64,000 nucleotides of DNA. Origin: Frisingicoccus caecimuris (GTDB lineage: Bacteria > Bacillota > Clostridia > Lachnospirales > Lachnospiraceae). Positions 35,589-45,585 of the stretch are shown in pieces. How positions within the stretch are numbered: the first letter of the stretch is position 1; every line of letters begins with the position of its first letter. The position numbers and the translations under genes were made by a program. Where the stretch lies: NCBI RefSeq assembly GCF_004340975.1, contig NZ_SLXA01000008.1:41757-105756 (forward strand), given 5' to 3'. The notes beneath the pieces were generated by a model. That model was given only the letters and a program-made list of their open reading frames with translations, did no database searches and was not told where the DNA came from.

Positions 35589-37718
35589 TTAATTTTTCAG
35601 ATTCAACTTGGCAAAGGCTTCGGCAAAAGCATTATTTAACGGTTGTTCCGCCTCTTTCTTCTGTTTGTTCAGATACTTCTGTACATCCCGCTTGCTCACG
35701 CCGGCGCCTTCTTTTTTCCGACGTTCCTGAAAAATGGACAATTTTTCCTTATAGCCGCAGACACAGACAAACGTCTGCCCGTCCCCTTTGCCGTACATTT
35801 CCATCCGTTTATGACATTTCGGGCAGCGGGCATTGGTTGTACGGGCCACCGTCTCCCGATAGCCGCATTCTCTGTCCTGGCAAACGAGCATCCGGCTGTT
35901 TTTGCCCTTTACCGACAACATCCGCTTACCACATTGAGGGCACTTGGTATTCGTCAGATTCTCATGCCGGAACTTTCCATCTCCAGTGCGGATTTCTGAA
36001 ACAATTTCTTCTGTATATCCTCGAATATCCCGGATAAACATATCTTTTTTCAGACGCCCTTCTGAAATCGCCATCAACTTCTTTTCCCAATCTGCTGTCA
36101 ACGCCGGTTTCTTCAAATCCTCCGGCACCAGCTCCAGAAGCTGACGCCCTTTGGAAGTGACATGAATATCTTTATCCTTCTTTTCCATCAGGAATGTATG
36201 AAACAGTTTATCAATAATATCCGCCCGGGTCGCCACCGTACCAAGGCCGCCCTTTTCCATCGCTGTCAGCAGGGTCGCTTCATTATAATAAGCCGGGGGT
36301 TTTGTCTGACCTTCATTAATTTTGATCAGCTTAACCATTTGGGAGGTTCCTTCCTTTATCTCCGGAAGCAGTTGTTCCCGAATATCTTCTTCCGACACTT
36401 CCTCCTGAAAATCCTCATAGGCCGCCTGCCATCCCGGCTGTTTCATCACCCTTCCTTTGGCCGAGAATGTTTCTCCGCCGCACACTCCCTTTAATGTGGT
36501 CTGCTCATACTCACAAGGCGGATATAAAACCGCCGCAAAACGGCGCACAACCAGATCATAAATCTTCCTCTCGTCACTGCTCATGTGCTCCAGTTGGACA
36601 AACTGCTCCGTTGGAATGATCGCATGATGGTCTGATACCTTGCTGTCATCGACAAAACTTTTATTTAATTTAAGAGGCTGACTGATCAGCTTTCCGGCTA
36701 CCTTCCGATAAGGTCCCACACTGCAGGCCTTCAGTCGTTCTTTCAGCGTCTCCGCCACATCCTTACCTATGTATCTGGAATCGGTTCGCGGATAAGTCAA
36801 TACTTTATGATTTTCATAAAGCCTCTGCATGATATTCAGGGTTTCCTTCGCCGAAAATCCAAACCGTTTATTGGCGTCCCTCTGCAGCTCAGTCAGATCG
36901 TAGAGCCCCGGCGAATAGGTCTTTTTCGTCGTTCGATGCACTTCCTTTACCGTCAGTTTTTCTCCCTGGACCTGGCTTTTTATCTTCTCTATCCGTTCGG
37001 CGCTGAAAGTGCGGGCGCTTGCCGACCGTCCATCCTGCCAGGTCCATGTGACGCCGCCGCTGGACAGAGTCAGTCCGTAGTATTTTTCCGGTTTAAAATC
37101 ACGGATTTCTTTTTCACGCTGATCGATCATTGATAAAGTTGGCGTCTGAACACGGCCGCAGGATAATTGGGCATTATATTTACAGGTCAATGCCCGGGTC
37201 CCGTTAATCCCAACAAGCCAGTCTGCTTCCGCCCGGGCCTCTGCCGCCGCATAAAGATTCATATAAGCCCTGCCGTCTTTTAAATGGGCAAAACCTTCAC
37301 GAATGGCCTTATCCGTCACCGAGGAAATCCAAAGCCGTTTTACTGGTTTATGACTTCCTGCCTTCGCCAGAATCCAACGGGCTACCAGTTCGCCTTCCCG
37401 GCCCGCATCTGTGGCAACGACCACCTCAGAAATATCCTTCCGGTATAAATGGTTTTTTATTGTCTGATATTGTTTCCCCGTCTGTTTGATGACCACTAGT
37501 TGGAATTTCTCCGGAAGCATCGGCAGGTCTTTCATCTCCCAGACTTTATATTTCGAATCATAAGTTTCCGGGTCGGCCAGAGTGACAAGATGCCCCAAAG
37601 CCCAGGTAACCACATATTGGTCGCCTTCCAGCGCCCCCTGATTATTTTTACTGCATTTTAAGACCCGGGCAATATCTCTGCCCACTGAAGGCTTTTCTGC
37701 AATAACTAATGTTTTCAT
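35589..37718 (-). CDS. topB: DNA topoisomerase III
   Basis: A 709-residue type IA topoisomerase that relaxes and decatenates DNA. The Toprim start is MKTLVIAEKPSVGRDIARVL, with DAGREGELVARWI near residue 100. The active-site tyrosine is in LTYPRTDSRYI near residue 310. The C-terminal part carries two zinc-ribbon-like modules (CPQCGKRM...CQDRECGY and CPKCHKRM...CVCGY). Its size and tail are typical of Firmicutes TopB, chromosomal or plasmid-type. No conjugation genes are nearby, so it is taken as a chromosomal gene. Confidence 0.95.
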   Translation of the reverse strand: MKTLVIAEKPSVGRDIARVLKCSKNNQGALEGDQYVVTWALGHLVTLADPETYDSKYKVWEMKDLPMLPEKFQLVVIKQTGKQYQTIKNHLYRKDISEVVVATDAGREGELVARWILAKAGSHKPVKRLWISSVTDKAIREGFAHLKDGRAYMNLYAAAEARAEADWLVGINGTRALTCKYNAQLSCGRVQTPTLSMIDQREKEIRDFKPEKYYGLTLSSGGVTWTWQDGRSASARTFSAERIEKIKSQVQGEKLTVKEVHRTTKKTYSPGLYDLTELQRDANKRFGFSAKETLNIMQRLYENHKVLTYPRTDSRYIGKDVAETLKERLKACSVGPYRKVAGKLISQPLKLNKSFVDDSKVSDHHAIIPTEQFVQLEHMSSDERKIYDLVVRRFAAVLYPPCEYEQTTLKGVCGGETFSAKGRVMKQPGWQAAYEDFQEEVSEEDIREQLLPEIKEGTSQMVKLIKINEGQTKPPAYYNEATLLTAMEKGGLGTVATRADIIDKLFHTFLMEKKDKDIHVTSKGRQLLELVPEDLKKPALTADWEKKLMAISEGRLKKDMFIRDIRGYTEEIVSEIRTGDGKFRHENLTNTKCPQCGKRMLSVKGKNSRMLVCQDRECGYRETVARTTNARCPKCHKRMEMYGKGDGQTFVCVCGYKEKLSIFQERRKKEGAGVSKRDVQKYLNKQKKEAEQPLNNAFAEAFAKLNLKN

Positions 37719-37743
37719 ATACTATTCCTTCCTTATCACATAA

Positions 37744-38616
37744 TTACATATCATTGGACACAGGTTTAAATCCTTCGCCAAGAATCTGGCTCACTTCGCT
37801 GACAATAAAGAAAGCATTCGGGTCCACCTCCCGGACAATCCGCTTGATCTGCCCGAACTGGGACTTCCGCGCCGCACAGAGAAGCACCGCCCTCTCCTCC
37901 ATCGTGTAAGCACCGACTGCCTTTAAGATCGTAGCTCCCCGGTCCACATCAACGAGAATTTTATCTTTAATTTCCATATTCTTATCCGAAACAATAAGGA
38001 ACATCTGGCCATGCTCACTGCCATAAACAATGCTGTCAATAACCTTTGTCTGAGCAAACAGGGCCACAACACCAAAAAGTCCCGCTTCTATATTATGAAA
38101 TACAAAAACAGAAATGGCAAGTACCAATCCGTCGACCATCATCAAAGCCCGGCCGATGGGAAGATGTGGAAATTTCAATTGAAGCAAAAATGAAATCGCA
38201 TCCGTTCCTCCGGTGGAAAAGCCCCGCAAGAATACCAGGCCGAGACCGGTACCCATGAAAACGCCGCCGAACAGTGAACCGATCAGCCTTTCGCCCGTAT
38301 ACATGGGCAGCCACGGCGTCACAATATAATCAAGAATGACCGTACTCAGCAGGACCGCTCCAAAACTCTGCAGTGTATACTTTCTTCCCAGATACCGCCA
38401 GCTCAATACAAATATAGGCACATTAATGACAAAGGTCATCATACCGATCGGCAGCCCCCATAGATATTGAATCAAAATGGCCACACCGGAAATGCCTCCC
38501 GGCGCAATATTGGCCGGTACAAGAAAACAATGAATGCCGATGGACATAATAAAAATCCCACCGACCTCAAAAATTAAGTCCAGCACCCTTTCCTTTCCCT
38601 GAAATTTTTGTTCCAT
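37744..38616 (-). CDS. YitT family membrane protein
   Basis: A 290-residue protein with five to six membrane helices (YitT domain) and a C-terminal cytoplasmic DUF2179 domain (from about residue 215). Family members are of unknown function, possibly transporters. The start at 38616 follows AGGAGG; the frame is open upstream without support. It lies 25 bases after topB's start region, on the same strand, so it may be co-transcribed with topB. Confidence 0.88.
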   Translation of the reverse strand: MEQKFQGKERVLDLIFEVGGIFIMSIGIHCFLVPANIAPGGISGVAILIQYLWGLPIGMMTFVINVPIFVLSWRYLGRKYTLQSFGAVLLSTVILDYIVTPWLPMYTGERLIGSLFGGVFMGTGLGLVFLRGFSTGGTDAISFLLQLKFPHLPIGRALMMVDGLVLAISVFVFHNIEAGLFGVVALFAQTKVIDSIVYGSEHGQMFLIVSDKNMEIKDKILVDVDRGATILKAVGAYTMEERAVLLCAARKSQFGQIKRIVREVDPNAFFIVSEVSQILGEGFKPVSNDM

Positions 38617-38657
38617 GATTTTTTCCTCCTTTTTCCCTAGTATTCCCCAAAACGAAA

Positions 38658-38694
38658 ACGAAGAGTACATTTTTCTTTGAAATATACTCTTCGT
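38658..38694 (-). terminator. Terminator of the nucleoside transporter operon
   Basis: Stem ACGAAGAGTA (38658-38667) with TACTCTTCGT (38685-38694), followed by T-rich sequence on the minus strand. Confidence 0.75.
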
Positions 38695-38715
38695 TGTTTT
38701 ATCATGATAAAGTTT

Positions 38716-39657
38716 TTAGCGACTTCCCCGGATATACGGTTTACTTAATGATTCCGGTTCATTGCTCCGCCCGATGGAACCGAGCAGGGCGATCAATGTG
38801 ATAATATAAGGCAGCATAGCCAGCGCCTGGGCCGGCAGCGGAACACCGACGGCCTGCAGCCGAATCTGCAGGGCATTGGCACCGCCAAAGATCAGGGCTG
38901 CTCCAAATGTCCCCACCGGTGTATATCTGCCGAGAATGACCGCCGCCAATGCGATATAACCACGGCCGGAAATCATATTTTCCGTAAACACGCCCAACTG
39001 GACAAGCACCAGATAGGCTCCGCCGATGCCGCCTAAAATTCCGTTGACCAACATGGCAATGTATTGATACTTATGGACCGGGATTCCCGCTGCATCCGCT
39101 GCCCGCGGATGTTCACCCACAGCCTGAAAAGCCAGGCCCTTAGCCGTTTTCGCATAAAAAACGGTCATAACAATAATCAACACATACAGAAAATATGTAA
39201 AAATATCCTGATTGAATAAAGCATCGCCAATCAATGGAATACTTCTCAGCCCCGGAATTTTTATGGTCGAAAATGTGGTCAGCTGCTGATAACTTTTTCC
39301 CTCTTTTAAAATCCTTGAGAAAAAGCTTGTCACACCAAGCACGAACATATTAATAGCGATGCCGCTGACCGACTGGTTCTGCGCCAGCTTGATGGACAGC
39401 ACCGCATGAATCATACCGACAGCAATGCCGCCCAGGATACCACACAAAAGTCCAATCATGAGACTGCCTGAAAACATGGCTCCCGCAAAAGAACAAAAGG
39501 CACCGCTCAGCATGACACCTTCCATACCTATATTTAAGATACCGGCCTTCTCAGCAAACATTTCACCCAAACCAGCATAAATCAAAGGCACAGCCATACG
39601 CACCATGGCAGAGAAAAAGGCTGTAAAAAATCCCATGGTCAAAATCTGTTCCAACAT
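38716..39657 (-). CDS. Nucleoside ABC transporter permease (NupQ/YufQ type)
   Basis: A 313-residue permease of the BPD_transp_2 family with about eight membrane helices. It has KAGILNIGMEGVMLSGAF near residue 35 and YIALAAVILGRYTPVGTFGAALIFGGANALQIR near the end, as in nucleoside importers. Last of the operon, it pairs with the upstream permease and the ATPase. The C-terminal end is basic. Confidence 0.92.
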   Translation of the reverse strand: MLEQILTMGFFTAFFSAMVRMAVPLIYAGLGEMFAEKAGILNIGMEGVMLSGAFCSFAGAMFSGSLMIGLLCGILGGIAVGMIHAVLSIKLAQNQSVSGIAINMFVLGVTSFFSRILKEGKSYQQLTTFSTIKIPGLRSIPLIGDALFNQDIFTYFLYVLIIVMTVFYAKTAKGLAFQAVGEHPRAADAAGIPVHKYQYIAMLVNGILGGIGGAYLVLVQLGVFTENMISGRGYIALAAVILGRYTPVGTFGAALIFGGANALQIRLQAVGVPLPAQALAMLPYIITLIALLGSIGRSNEPESLSKPYIRGSR

Positions 39658-39673
39658 CTCTTTTCTCTCCTTT

Positions 39674-40702
39674 CTATGCTGCTTTCTTTACTTTTTTTCT
39701 GCTCATCAATCCTTTGGCCAGAATAAGAAGCACAACAAGACCAACAAGTATATCCACGATCGCCGACGGAACGCCAAGCTGGCGCTGCATCGTATTCGCT
39801 CCGACCTGCATGGCCGCCATAGCGATCGATGCCACAACAACGCCCACCGGATGATTACCGGCCATCAGCGCGATCAAAACCGCCGTATATCCACAGTTGG
39901 AAGAAATTCCTTCCAAAAGCTTTTTCTGAATCGCCAATACCTCAACCACTCCGGCCAGGCCTGCCAGGCCGCCGCTCAGGAAGGCCGAGATAACAATATT
40001 TTTCATAACGGAAATACCGTTGCAGGCTGCCGCCCGCTTATTAAATCCAACGACCTTAATCTCATAGCCAAGAGTCGTTTTCTCTAACAAATACCATACC
40101 CCAGCCGCAGCCACCAGGGCAATAATAAATCCCACGTGAAGCCGTGTCGGTGGTAAAATCTGTGCCAGCAATGCGGATTCATCAATCTTCGCCGACTGAG
40201 GAACACTGCCGGCCGGATCCATCAAAAATGTCCGGACAGCAAGCCCGATCAGGTTAATAGCTATGTAATTTAACATAATCGTTACGATGATCTCTGAAAT
40301 ACCGAATTTTGCCTTGAATATAGCGGCGATCAACGCCCAGACGCCTCCGGCCAGAAATCCGATCACAAGAGCCAGAATAATCCGCAGGATTCCCGGAACA
40401 CCCGGAAGTCCAAGGGCCACCATAGCCGATGTGAGCGCTCCCATATAAAACTGCCCTTCGGCTCCGATATTGAAAAACCCGGTACGGAAGGCCACCGCAC
40501 AGCCAAGTCCTGTAAAAATCAGCGGCGTCGCTTTGACAAACACTTCACAAAATCCATTTAAATTTCCGAAAATTCCCCGGAAGAAATTGGTATAAGCGTC
40601 CATCGGATTCGCATTGGACATCACGATCAGGCCGGTTCCTGCAATAATTGTAATCAGCGCAATAACGACTGCCTGAACTATCTTTTGTTTTTTCCCCGTC
40701 AT
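39674..40702 (-). CDS. Nucleoside ABC transporter permease (NupP/YufP type)
   Basis: A 342-residue permease of the BPD_transp_2 family with the block FRTGFFNIGAEGQFYMGA near residue 70 and IVTIMLNYIAINLIG near residue 140. Its ATG overlaps the stop codon of the ATPase gene by one base (TAATG), so translation is coupled. Confidence 0.92.
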   Translation of the reverse strand: MTGKKQKIVQAVVIALITIIAGTGLIVMSNANPMDAYTNFFRGIFGNLNGFCEVFVKATPLIFTGLGCAVAFRTGFFNIGAEGQFYMGALTSAMVALGLPGVPGILRIILALVIGFLAGGVWALIAAIFKAKFGISEIIVTIMLNYIAINLIGLAVRTFLMDPAGSVPQSAKIDESALLAQILPPTRLHVGFIIALVAAAGVWYLLEKTTLGYEIKVVGFNKRAAACNGISVMKNIVISAFLSGGLAGLAGVVEVLAIQKKLLEGISSNCGYTAVLIALMAGNHPVGVVVASIAMAAMQVGANTMQRQLGVPSAIVDILVGLVVLLILAKGLMSRKKVKKAA

Positions 40703-42219
40703 TACATGGCCTCCTTTGTCATTCCGCCCATTAACAAGCCAATCTTTTGTACATTCGCCTCACTTCGGTTCAGCACCCCGACGATTTTGCCGCCAAACAT
40801 GACCGCGATCCGGTCAGACAACGCTAATATCTCTTCCAGATCCGCTGAAATCAGCAGAACGCTCCGATCGGAATTCCTGACATCCATCAGAGTCTGGCGC
40901 ACAAACTCGGTGGCGCCGATATCCAGTCCTCGGGTCGGCTGATTCGCAATGACCAGTCTCGCCTCCTCCGTAACTTCTCTGGCAATAATAATCTTCTGCT
41001 GATTACCTCCGGATAAAAGCTTGACCACCGACTCCATCCCCGTTGTTCCTGTTGTTTTGATCTGGAACTTTTCAATGGCATTCTTTGCCTGCTCTTCGAT
41101 CGGTTTTTTATTAAATATCCCTTTTTTAGAAAAAGGCTCCTTATCATAATCTTTCAGAAGCATATTTTCTTTTAAAGTCATATCAATGACCAGGCCATCC
41201 GCATGACGGTCATCAGATATATAGGAAATTCCTTTCTCAAAACGCTGCTTCACTGTCGCTTTCTGAATACTCTCATTCATAAAGCAGATTTCGCCGGAAG
41301 TACTCTTGCGAATGCCCGCGATCACCTCGGCCAGCTCTGTCTGTCCATTGCCGTCAACTCCGGCAATTCCCAATATCTCGCCCTTATTCACCGTCAGATG
41401 AATGTTATCCAGTATGGCTTTTTCGCCCTTCATAATATTGACATTTTTAAGTTCCAAAGCCACGCCAGTATCCGACTGTTCCTGTATTTCAAATTCCCCG
41501 TGCAACTCCCGTCCGATCATATACATCGACAATTCCTTTGGGTCCGTTTCGGAAGTTACCAGTTCCTTTACTTTCTTTCCATCTCTCAAAATCGTTACCC
41601 TGTCACTGATTGCCATGATCTCACTCATACGGTGAGTGATAATAATGACGGCGTAACCTTCTTTTTTCAATTTTCTCAGGACCTCAAAAAAGTCCTGTGT
41701 TTCCTTCGGCGTCAAAACGCCCGTCGGCTCATCCAGAATGAGCAGGTCCACATTCCGGTATAAAGCCTTCAAAATTTCCACTCTCTGCTGCTCACCTACG
41801 GATAAATCCCGGATTCTTGCATCCGGTCTCACCCGAAGCCCGTATTTTTCCGCCAGCTCTACAATGCTTTTTCTGGCATCCATTTTTGAAAGGAAAAGGC
41901 CATCCTGCTTCAAACCAAGAATAATATTCTCCAACACCGTCATTTTCTGCACAAGCGAAAAATGCTGATGCACCATACCTATTCCCTGATTGATTGCTTC
42001 TCTTGGAGAATCAAATACAACTTTTTTATCTTTCCAGTAAATTTCTCCGGTATCTGCCGTATAAATACCAAATAAAATATTCATCAGCGTTGTCTTTCCC
42101 GCCCCATTTTCGCCGAGCAGTGCATGAATTTCTCCTTTTTCCACAGATAAATCAACATCTTCATTCGCATACACGCCGGAAAAAGCCTTGCTGATATGTT
42201 TCATCTCTAAGATTGCCAT
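40702..42219 (-). CDS. Nucleoside ABC transporter ATPase (NupO/YufO type)
   Basis: A 505-residue protein with two ATPase halves. The first has Walker A GENGAGKTTLMN and signature LSVGEQQRVEI; the second has a degenerate Walker A GVDGNGQTELAE and signature LSGGNQQKIIIAREV. This asymmetry is usual for sugar and nucleoside importers of the RbsA/YufO class. It powers the two permeases encoded next. Confidence 0.94.
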   Translation of the reverse strand: MAILEMKHISKAFSGVYANEDVDLSVEKGEIHALLGENGAGKTTLMNILFGIYTADTGEIYWKDKKVVFDSPREAINQGIGMVHQHFSLVQKMTVLENIILGLKQDGLFLSKMDARKSIVELAEKYGLRVRPDARIRDLSVGEQQRVEILKALYRNVDLLILDEPTGVLTPKETQDFFEVLRKLKKEGYAVIIITHRMSEIMAISDRVTILRDGKKVKELVTSETDPKELSMYMIGRELHGEFEIQEQSDTGVALELKNVNIMKGEKAILDNIHLTVNKGEILGIAGVDGNGQTELAEVIAGIRKSTSGEICFMNESIQKATVKQRFEKGISYISDDRHADGLVIDMTLKENMLLKDYDKEPFSKKGIFNKKPIEEQAKNAIEKFQIKTTGTTGMESVVKLLSGGNQQKIIIAREVTEEARLVIANQPTRGLDIGATEFVRQTLMDVRNSDRSVLLISADLEEILALSDRIAVMFGGKIVGVLNRSEANVQKIGLLMGGMTKEAM

Positions 42220-42315
42220 AATCCTTCTCCTTCAACGTCTTCAATTAACCAGACATGGGACGTCCCGGCCAAGGCCAGTACGTCCCCTTTTGTCTGTTTT
42301 TATATCTTCTTAGAA

Positions 42316-43371
42316 TTACTTTCTGATATTTTCATCCAGCGGTACAACAAATTCACCGGATTTGATCGCTTCAATCTTTTCGTCGATCATTGTGCGAACA
42401 TCTTCAGGGATAGCGCTTTCCATATCATAATATGGAGCCATTTCAACAACGCCCTCTGCCATACCCAGATACTTCACTTCGCCTTTGAATGTTCCGTTAA
42501 CAACATCCAGATAAGCGGATTCAATAACTAATGGCACATTGTACATGGAAGATGTAAGTACAGTTTCCGGAGCGAGTTCGTGCTGGTCATAGGAATCACC
42601 TGTCGCATAGATGCCGGCTTCCTGGGCTGCAGCGATCGCACCATTACCACATTCATTTGCATCATGAGCAATAAAGTCAACACCACTGTCGATCATCGCC
42701 TGAGCTGCTTCTTTTGCCAAAGCTGTATCTGTGAAGCTGCCTGTCCATGCTGTCTGAACTTCGATATCCGGATTAATGGATTTTGCACCGTCCTCAAAAC
42801 CATTCATGATCTTGATGAGGGAAGCGCCTTCGATCGGTCCGATGAAACCAATCTTGTTGGATTTTGTCATGCTTGCTGCAAGCATACCTTCGATATATCC
42901 GCCCTGTTCGCAGCTCATAACATAAGAAGCTACATTGTCAGAGGCTGCGGCTGCTTCTGTACAGATAAATGTTGTATCCGGATACTGAGCGCCGACTTCG
43001 AGGGCCGGATCACCGAACTGGAAACCATGTCCGATAACGATATCATAGCCATTTGCTGCATAGTCTGTAAATGCTGCGGCCATATCTGCTGCCTGAAGAT
43101 TTTCTGTATAAGCGATTTCAGCGCCATACTTTTCTTCAAGTAACACAAGACCTTCATAAGCGGACTGGCAGAATCCCATATCGTTTACTGCGCCAGTTAC
43201 GCACAGAGCAACTTTCAGGCTCTCGCCATCTGCTGCGGCTGTTGTTTCACCACTTGTCTCTGCTGTTGTTTCTGCACTCGTCTCTGCTTTTGTTTCCTTT
43301 GTGCCGCCGCATGCTGTCAGCATGGAAACAGCCAGTGTCAGGCTCAATGCCATTGCCACAAGTTTTTTCAT
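42316..43371 (-). CDS. BMP-family nucleoside-binding lipoprotein
   Basis: A 351-residue extracellular receptor lipoprotein. The signal peptide ends in the lipobox LTAC (Cys near residue 21), followed by a Thr/Glu-rich linker and the BMP domain (VALCVTGAVNDMGFCQSAYEG, IGFIGPIEG). The family (BmpA, PnrA) binds purine or pyrimidine nucleosides. It is the second gene of the deaminase-transporter operon. Confidence 0.94.
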   Translation of the reverse strand: MKKLVAMALSLTLAVSMLTACGGTKETKAETSAETTAETSGETTAAADGESLKVALCVTGAVNDMGFCQSAYEGLVLLEEKYGAEIAYTENLQAADMAAAFTDYAANGYDIVIGHGFQFGDPALEVGAQYPDTTFICTEAAAASDNVASYVMSCEQGGYIEGMLAASMTKSNKIGFIGPIEGASLIKIMNGFEDGAKSINPDIEVQTAWTGSFTDTALAKEAAQAMIDSGVDFIAHDANECGNGAIAAAQEAGIYATGDSYDQHELAPETVLTSSMYNVPLVIESAYLDVVNGTFKGEVKYLGMAEGVVEMAPYYDMESAIPEDVRTMIDEKIEAIKSGEFVVPLDENIRK

Positions 43372-43433
43372 TGTTTCAATCTCCTTTACCCTTTTAGTGA
43401 TTACTTCATTTTATATTGAATAAATATAAATGA

Positions 43434-44801
43434 CTATTTAGAAGACATCGGATAAACTACCGGGAAACGATCCGGAAGTTCAATACCGGCACGGGAACGA
43501 ATGGCTGCTGCATGTTCTTTTGCTGCTGCAAGCACTTCTTCCTCATTTAAAGAAAGAACGATACGGTCTTTCATCAGCCATTTACCGTCACACATAGTGC
43601 TTTCCACGTTAGATGAATGCATGGAAGTTACCAGATTGGCTACCGGATCATGTAACGGCAGCATTCCGGCCGAATCCGGATTAATAACGATCAGGTCGGC
43701 TTTCTTTCCAACTTCAAGGGAACCGTAAAGCTCTTCGTCCATCAGGGCTTTCGCGCCATTGATGGTTGCCATACGCAGGATTTCCTGGGCCTTTACAACA
43801 TCCGGCTCCAGACGCCATCCTTTGTGAATCAGGGATGTCAGATACATTTCATCCACCATATCCATACGGTTATTGGAAGGCGCGCCGTCCGTACCGATCG
43901 TCACACAGATACCCTCCCGGAGCATCCGGGGTACCTTTGCGAAACCAAGAACGCGCATTGCCGCGGCCGGATTGTGAGAAACCTTTACCTGATGGTCACG
44001 GAACATCTCAACTTCCTCATTTGTCAGCCATACGGTATGTACAGCGAGGAAGTTTTTATCCAGGACACCCAGTTTATTCAGATGGGTAACGGTCCACTCA
44101 CCTCTGGTAGCCTGCATATATTCCACTTCATCTTTAACTTCGGCCACATGCATATGAAGGCCCACATTATATTTATCTGCCAGTTCCTTCGAACGAACGA
44201 TCAGATCATCGGTACAGTTGAAAATGGTTCTCAGACCAAACCATACCTGAACACGGCCGTCATGTGTATTATGGAATTTCTTTAAATCCTCTTCCTGTTT
44301 ATCCAGCTCTTCTTCTGTTGTTTTCTGCCATACTTCCGGAAGTCCCTCCCCGCAGTCCATGACAGATTTTGCCAGCTTTGCACGAACGCCGGCTTCCGCT
44401 ACGCCGCGGGCCATGCCGGACACATACTGTCCGCCCGGCTCGGCAAATGCTGTACAGCCACACTTGATCTGTTCAAGACAGCAGGCCAAAGTAGATACAT
44501 AGGAATCTTCTTCTGTCATATTACTTTCATACGGCCAAATACGGTCATGAAGCCACGTCAGCAGATTAACGTCATCCCCTAATCCCCGTCCAAGCTGCTG
44601 TGATGTATGTACATGGGTATTGACAAGACCAGGCATAATGATCTTGCCTTTACAGTCAATAACCTCATCCACGTCTTCCTTCAATTCGAAATGTCCGATT
44701 TTGCTGATTTTGTCATCCTCCACAAGAACACTGCCCTCAGAATATACCTCTTCATTGGCATTCATGGTAACAACAAGTGCATTTTTCAACAATGTTTTCA
44801 T
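43434..44801 (-). CDS. Amidohydrolase, probable S-adenosylhomocysteine/methylthioadenosine-type deaminase
   Basis: A 455-residue zinc-dependent deaminase of the ATZ/TRZ group. The metal-binding motif is PGLVNTHVHTSQQLGRGL near residue 58, with further His at GLHMHVAEV and AVHTVWL, and the catalytic Asp in TDGAPSNNRMDM. Similar enzymes deaminate SAH, 5'-methylthioadenosine or 5'-deoxyadenosine; 8-oxoguanine or another purine is an alternative. Transport genes for nucleosides follow, supporting a nucleoside substrate. It is first gene behind a perfect promoter with an embedded operator. Confidence 0.88.
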   Translation of the reverse strand: MKTLLKNALVVTMNANEEVYSEGSVLVEDDKISKIGHFELKEDVDEVIDCKGKIIMPGLVNTHVHTSQQLGRGLGDDVNLLTWLHDRIWPYESNMTEEDSYVSTLACCLEQIKCGCTAFAEPGGQYVSGMARGVAEAGVRAKLAKSVMDCGEGLPEVWQKTTEEELDKQEEDLKKFHNTHDGRVQVWFGLRTIFNCTDDLIVRSKELADKYNVGLHMHVAEVKDEVEYMQATRGEWTVTHLNKLGVLDKNFLAVHTVWLTNEEVEMFRDHQVKVSHNPAAAMRVLGFAKVPRMLREGICVTIGTDGAPSNNRMDMVDEMYLTSLIHKGWRLEPDVVKAQEILRMATINGAKALMDEELYGSLEVGKKADLIVINPDSAGMLPLHDPVANLVTSMHSSNVESTMCDGKWLMKDRIVLSLNEEEVLAAAKEHAAAIRSRAGIELPDRFPVVYPMSSK

Positions 44802-44835
44802 AGAAATATACCATCTCCTCTGCTAAACTGCGTTC

Positions 44836-44864
44836 ATTATAACGAATTATGTTCGTTTTGTCAA
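44836..44864 (-). promoter_or_regulatory. Consensus promoter with operator in the spacer (deaminase operon)
   Basis: On the minus strand, a perfect TTGACA (44859-44864), 17-base spacer and TATAAT (44836-44841). The spacer is nearly filled by the inverted repeat AACGAA-N5-TTCGTT (44841-44857), the likely operator of the divergent XRE-cupin protein; binding there would block RNA polymerase. Confidence 0.8.
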
Positions 44865-44898
44865 TCACCGCCATGTTGAAAAAAGTTGAAATTTGTAT

Positions 44899-44927
44899 TT
44901 GACGAATTTCTTTTTTTTCTATATAAT
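44899..44927 (+). promoter_or_regulatory. Promoter of the XRE-cupin regulator
   Basis: TTGACG (44899-44904), 17 bases, TATAAT (44922-44927), 25 bases before the ATG. A half-site ACGAA overlaps the -35 box, consistent with autoregulation. Confidence 0.75.
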
Positions 44928-44952
44928 ACCAAATCAGAAAAGGAGGCGCCTC

Positions 44953-45522
44953 ATGTCCGATATTGATTTAAACAAAATTGGGAATATATTAAGAAACCGA
45001 CGCATGGAAAAGAACCTGTCCATCCGCGATCTGTCCGCCCGCTCGGATGTCGCCGCAAGCACGATCAGCCAGATTGAAACAGGAAAGACTTCCCCGAATC
45101 TGCTTACACTAAAATCCCTTTGCAACGCTCTGGATCTTCCTGTCTTTTCACTTTTTATGGATGATGAGATAGCTAACGTCCGTCTCGTTCGCCATAACGA
45201 ACAACAGACATTTATCCGAAATATCAGCAACGGCAAAGCCTTGGTTGAATCATTGATCACTCAGGGACGGAACGAAATGTGGGGTGCCATCATCGATATT
45301 CCGGCACATTCCGATTCGGGCACCTTTGCCCACCATGGCGGCGAAGAGCTCGTCTTTATGCTGGAAGGATGTATTCGTTTCGAGCTTGAAAATTATCAGG
45401 GCTACACATTGGAAAAATATGACACCCTGTATTATCCAAACTATATCGGTCACCGCTGGATAAACAACTGCGATGAAGATGCAAAGATACTGATCATTTC
45501 CACATCGCCTTACAAATTTTAA
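44953..45522 (+). CDS. XRE-family regulator with cupin sensor domain
   Basis: A 189-residue regulator with an N-terminal helix-turn-helix (NILRNRRMEKNLSIRDLSAR, then AASTISQIETGK, residues ~10-60) and a C-terminal cupin fold (about residues 110-185, HHGGEELVFMLEGC) that should bind a small ligand. The ATG at 44953 follows AGGAGG. It is divergent from the deaminase-nucleoside transporter operon and very likely controls it in response to a nucleoside or related compound. Confidence 0.9.
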   Translation: MSDIDLNKIGNILRNRRMEKNLSIRDLSARSDVAASTISQIETGKTSPNLLTLKSLCNALDLPVFSLFMDDEIANVRLVRHNEQQTFIRNISNGKALVESLITQGRNEMWGAIIDIPAHSDSGTFAHHGGEELVFMLEGCIRFELENYQGYTLEKYDTLYYPNYIGHRWINNCDEDAKILIISTSPYKF

Positions 45523-45524
45523 AA

Positions 45525-45572
45525 AAAGGAAAACCTTCGGCTTTCAACAATCTGTCCGAATGGTTTTCCTTT
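45525..45572. terminator. Terminator after the XRE-cupin gene
   Basis: Stem AAAGGAAAACC (45525-45535) with GGTTTTCCTTT (45562-45572), extended by CGG/CCG inside. Confidence 0.8.
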
Positions 45573-45585
45573 ATATTTCACCCGT

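Noticed and set aside
35589..37718. Topoisomerase III as a sign of an integrated conjugative element
   Set aside because: No relaxase, integrase, type IV secretion or attachment site is nearby; only the gene type would suggest it.
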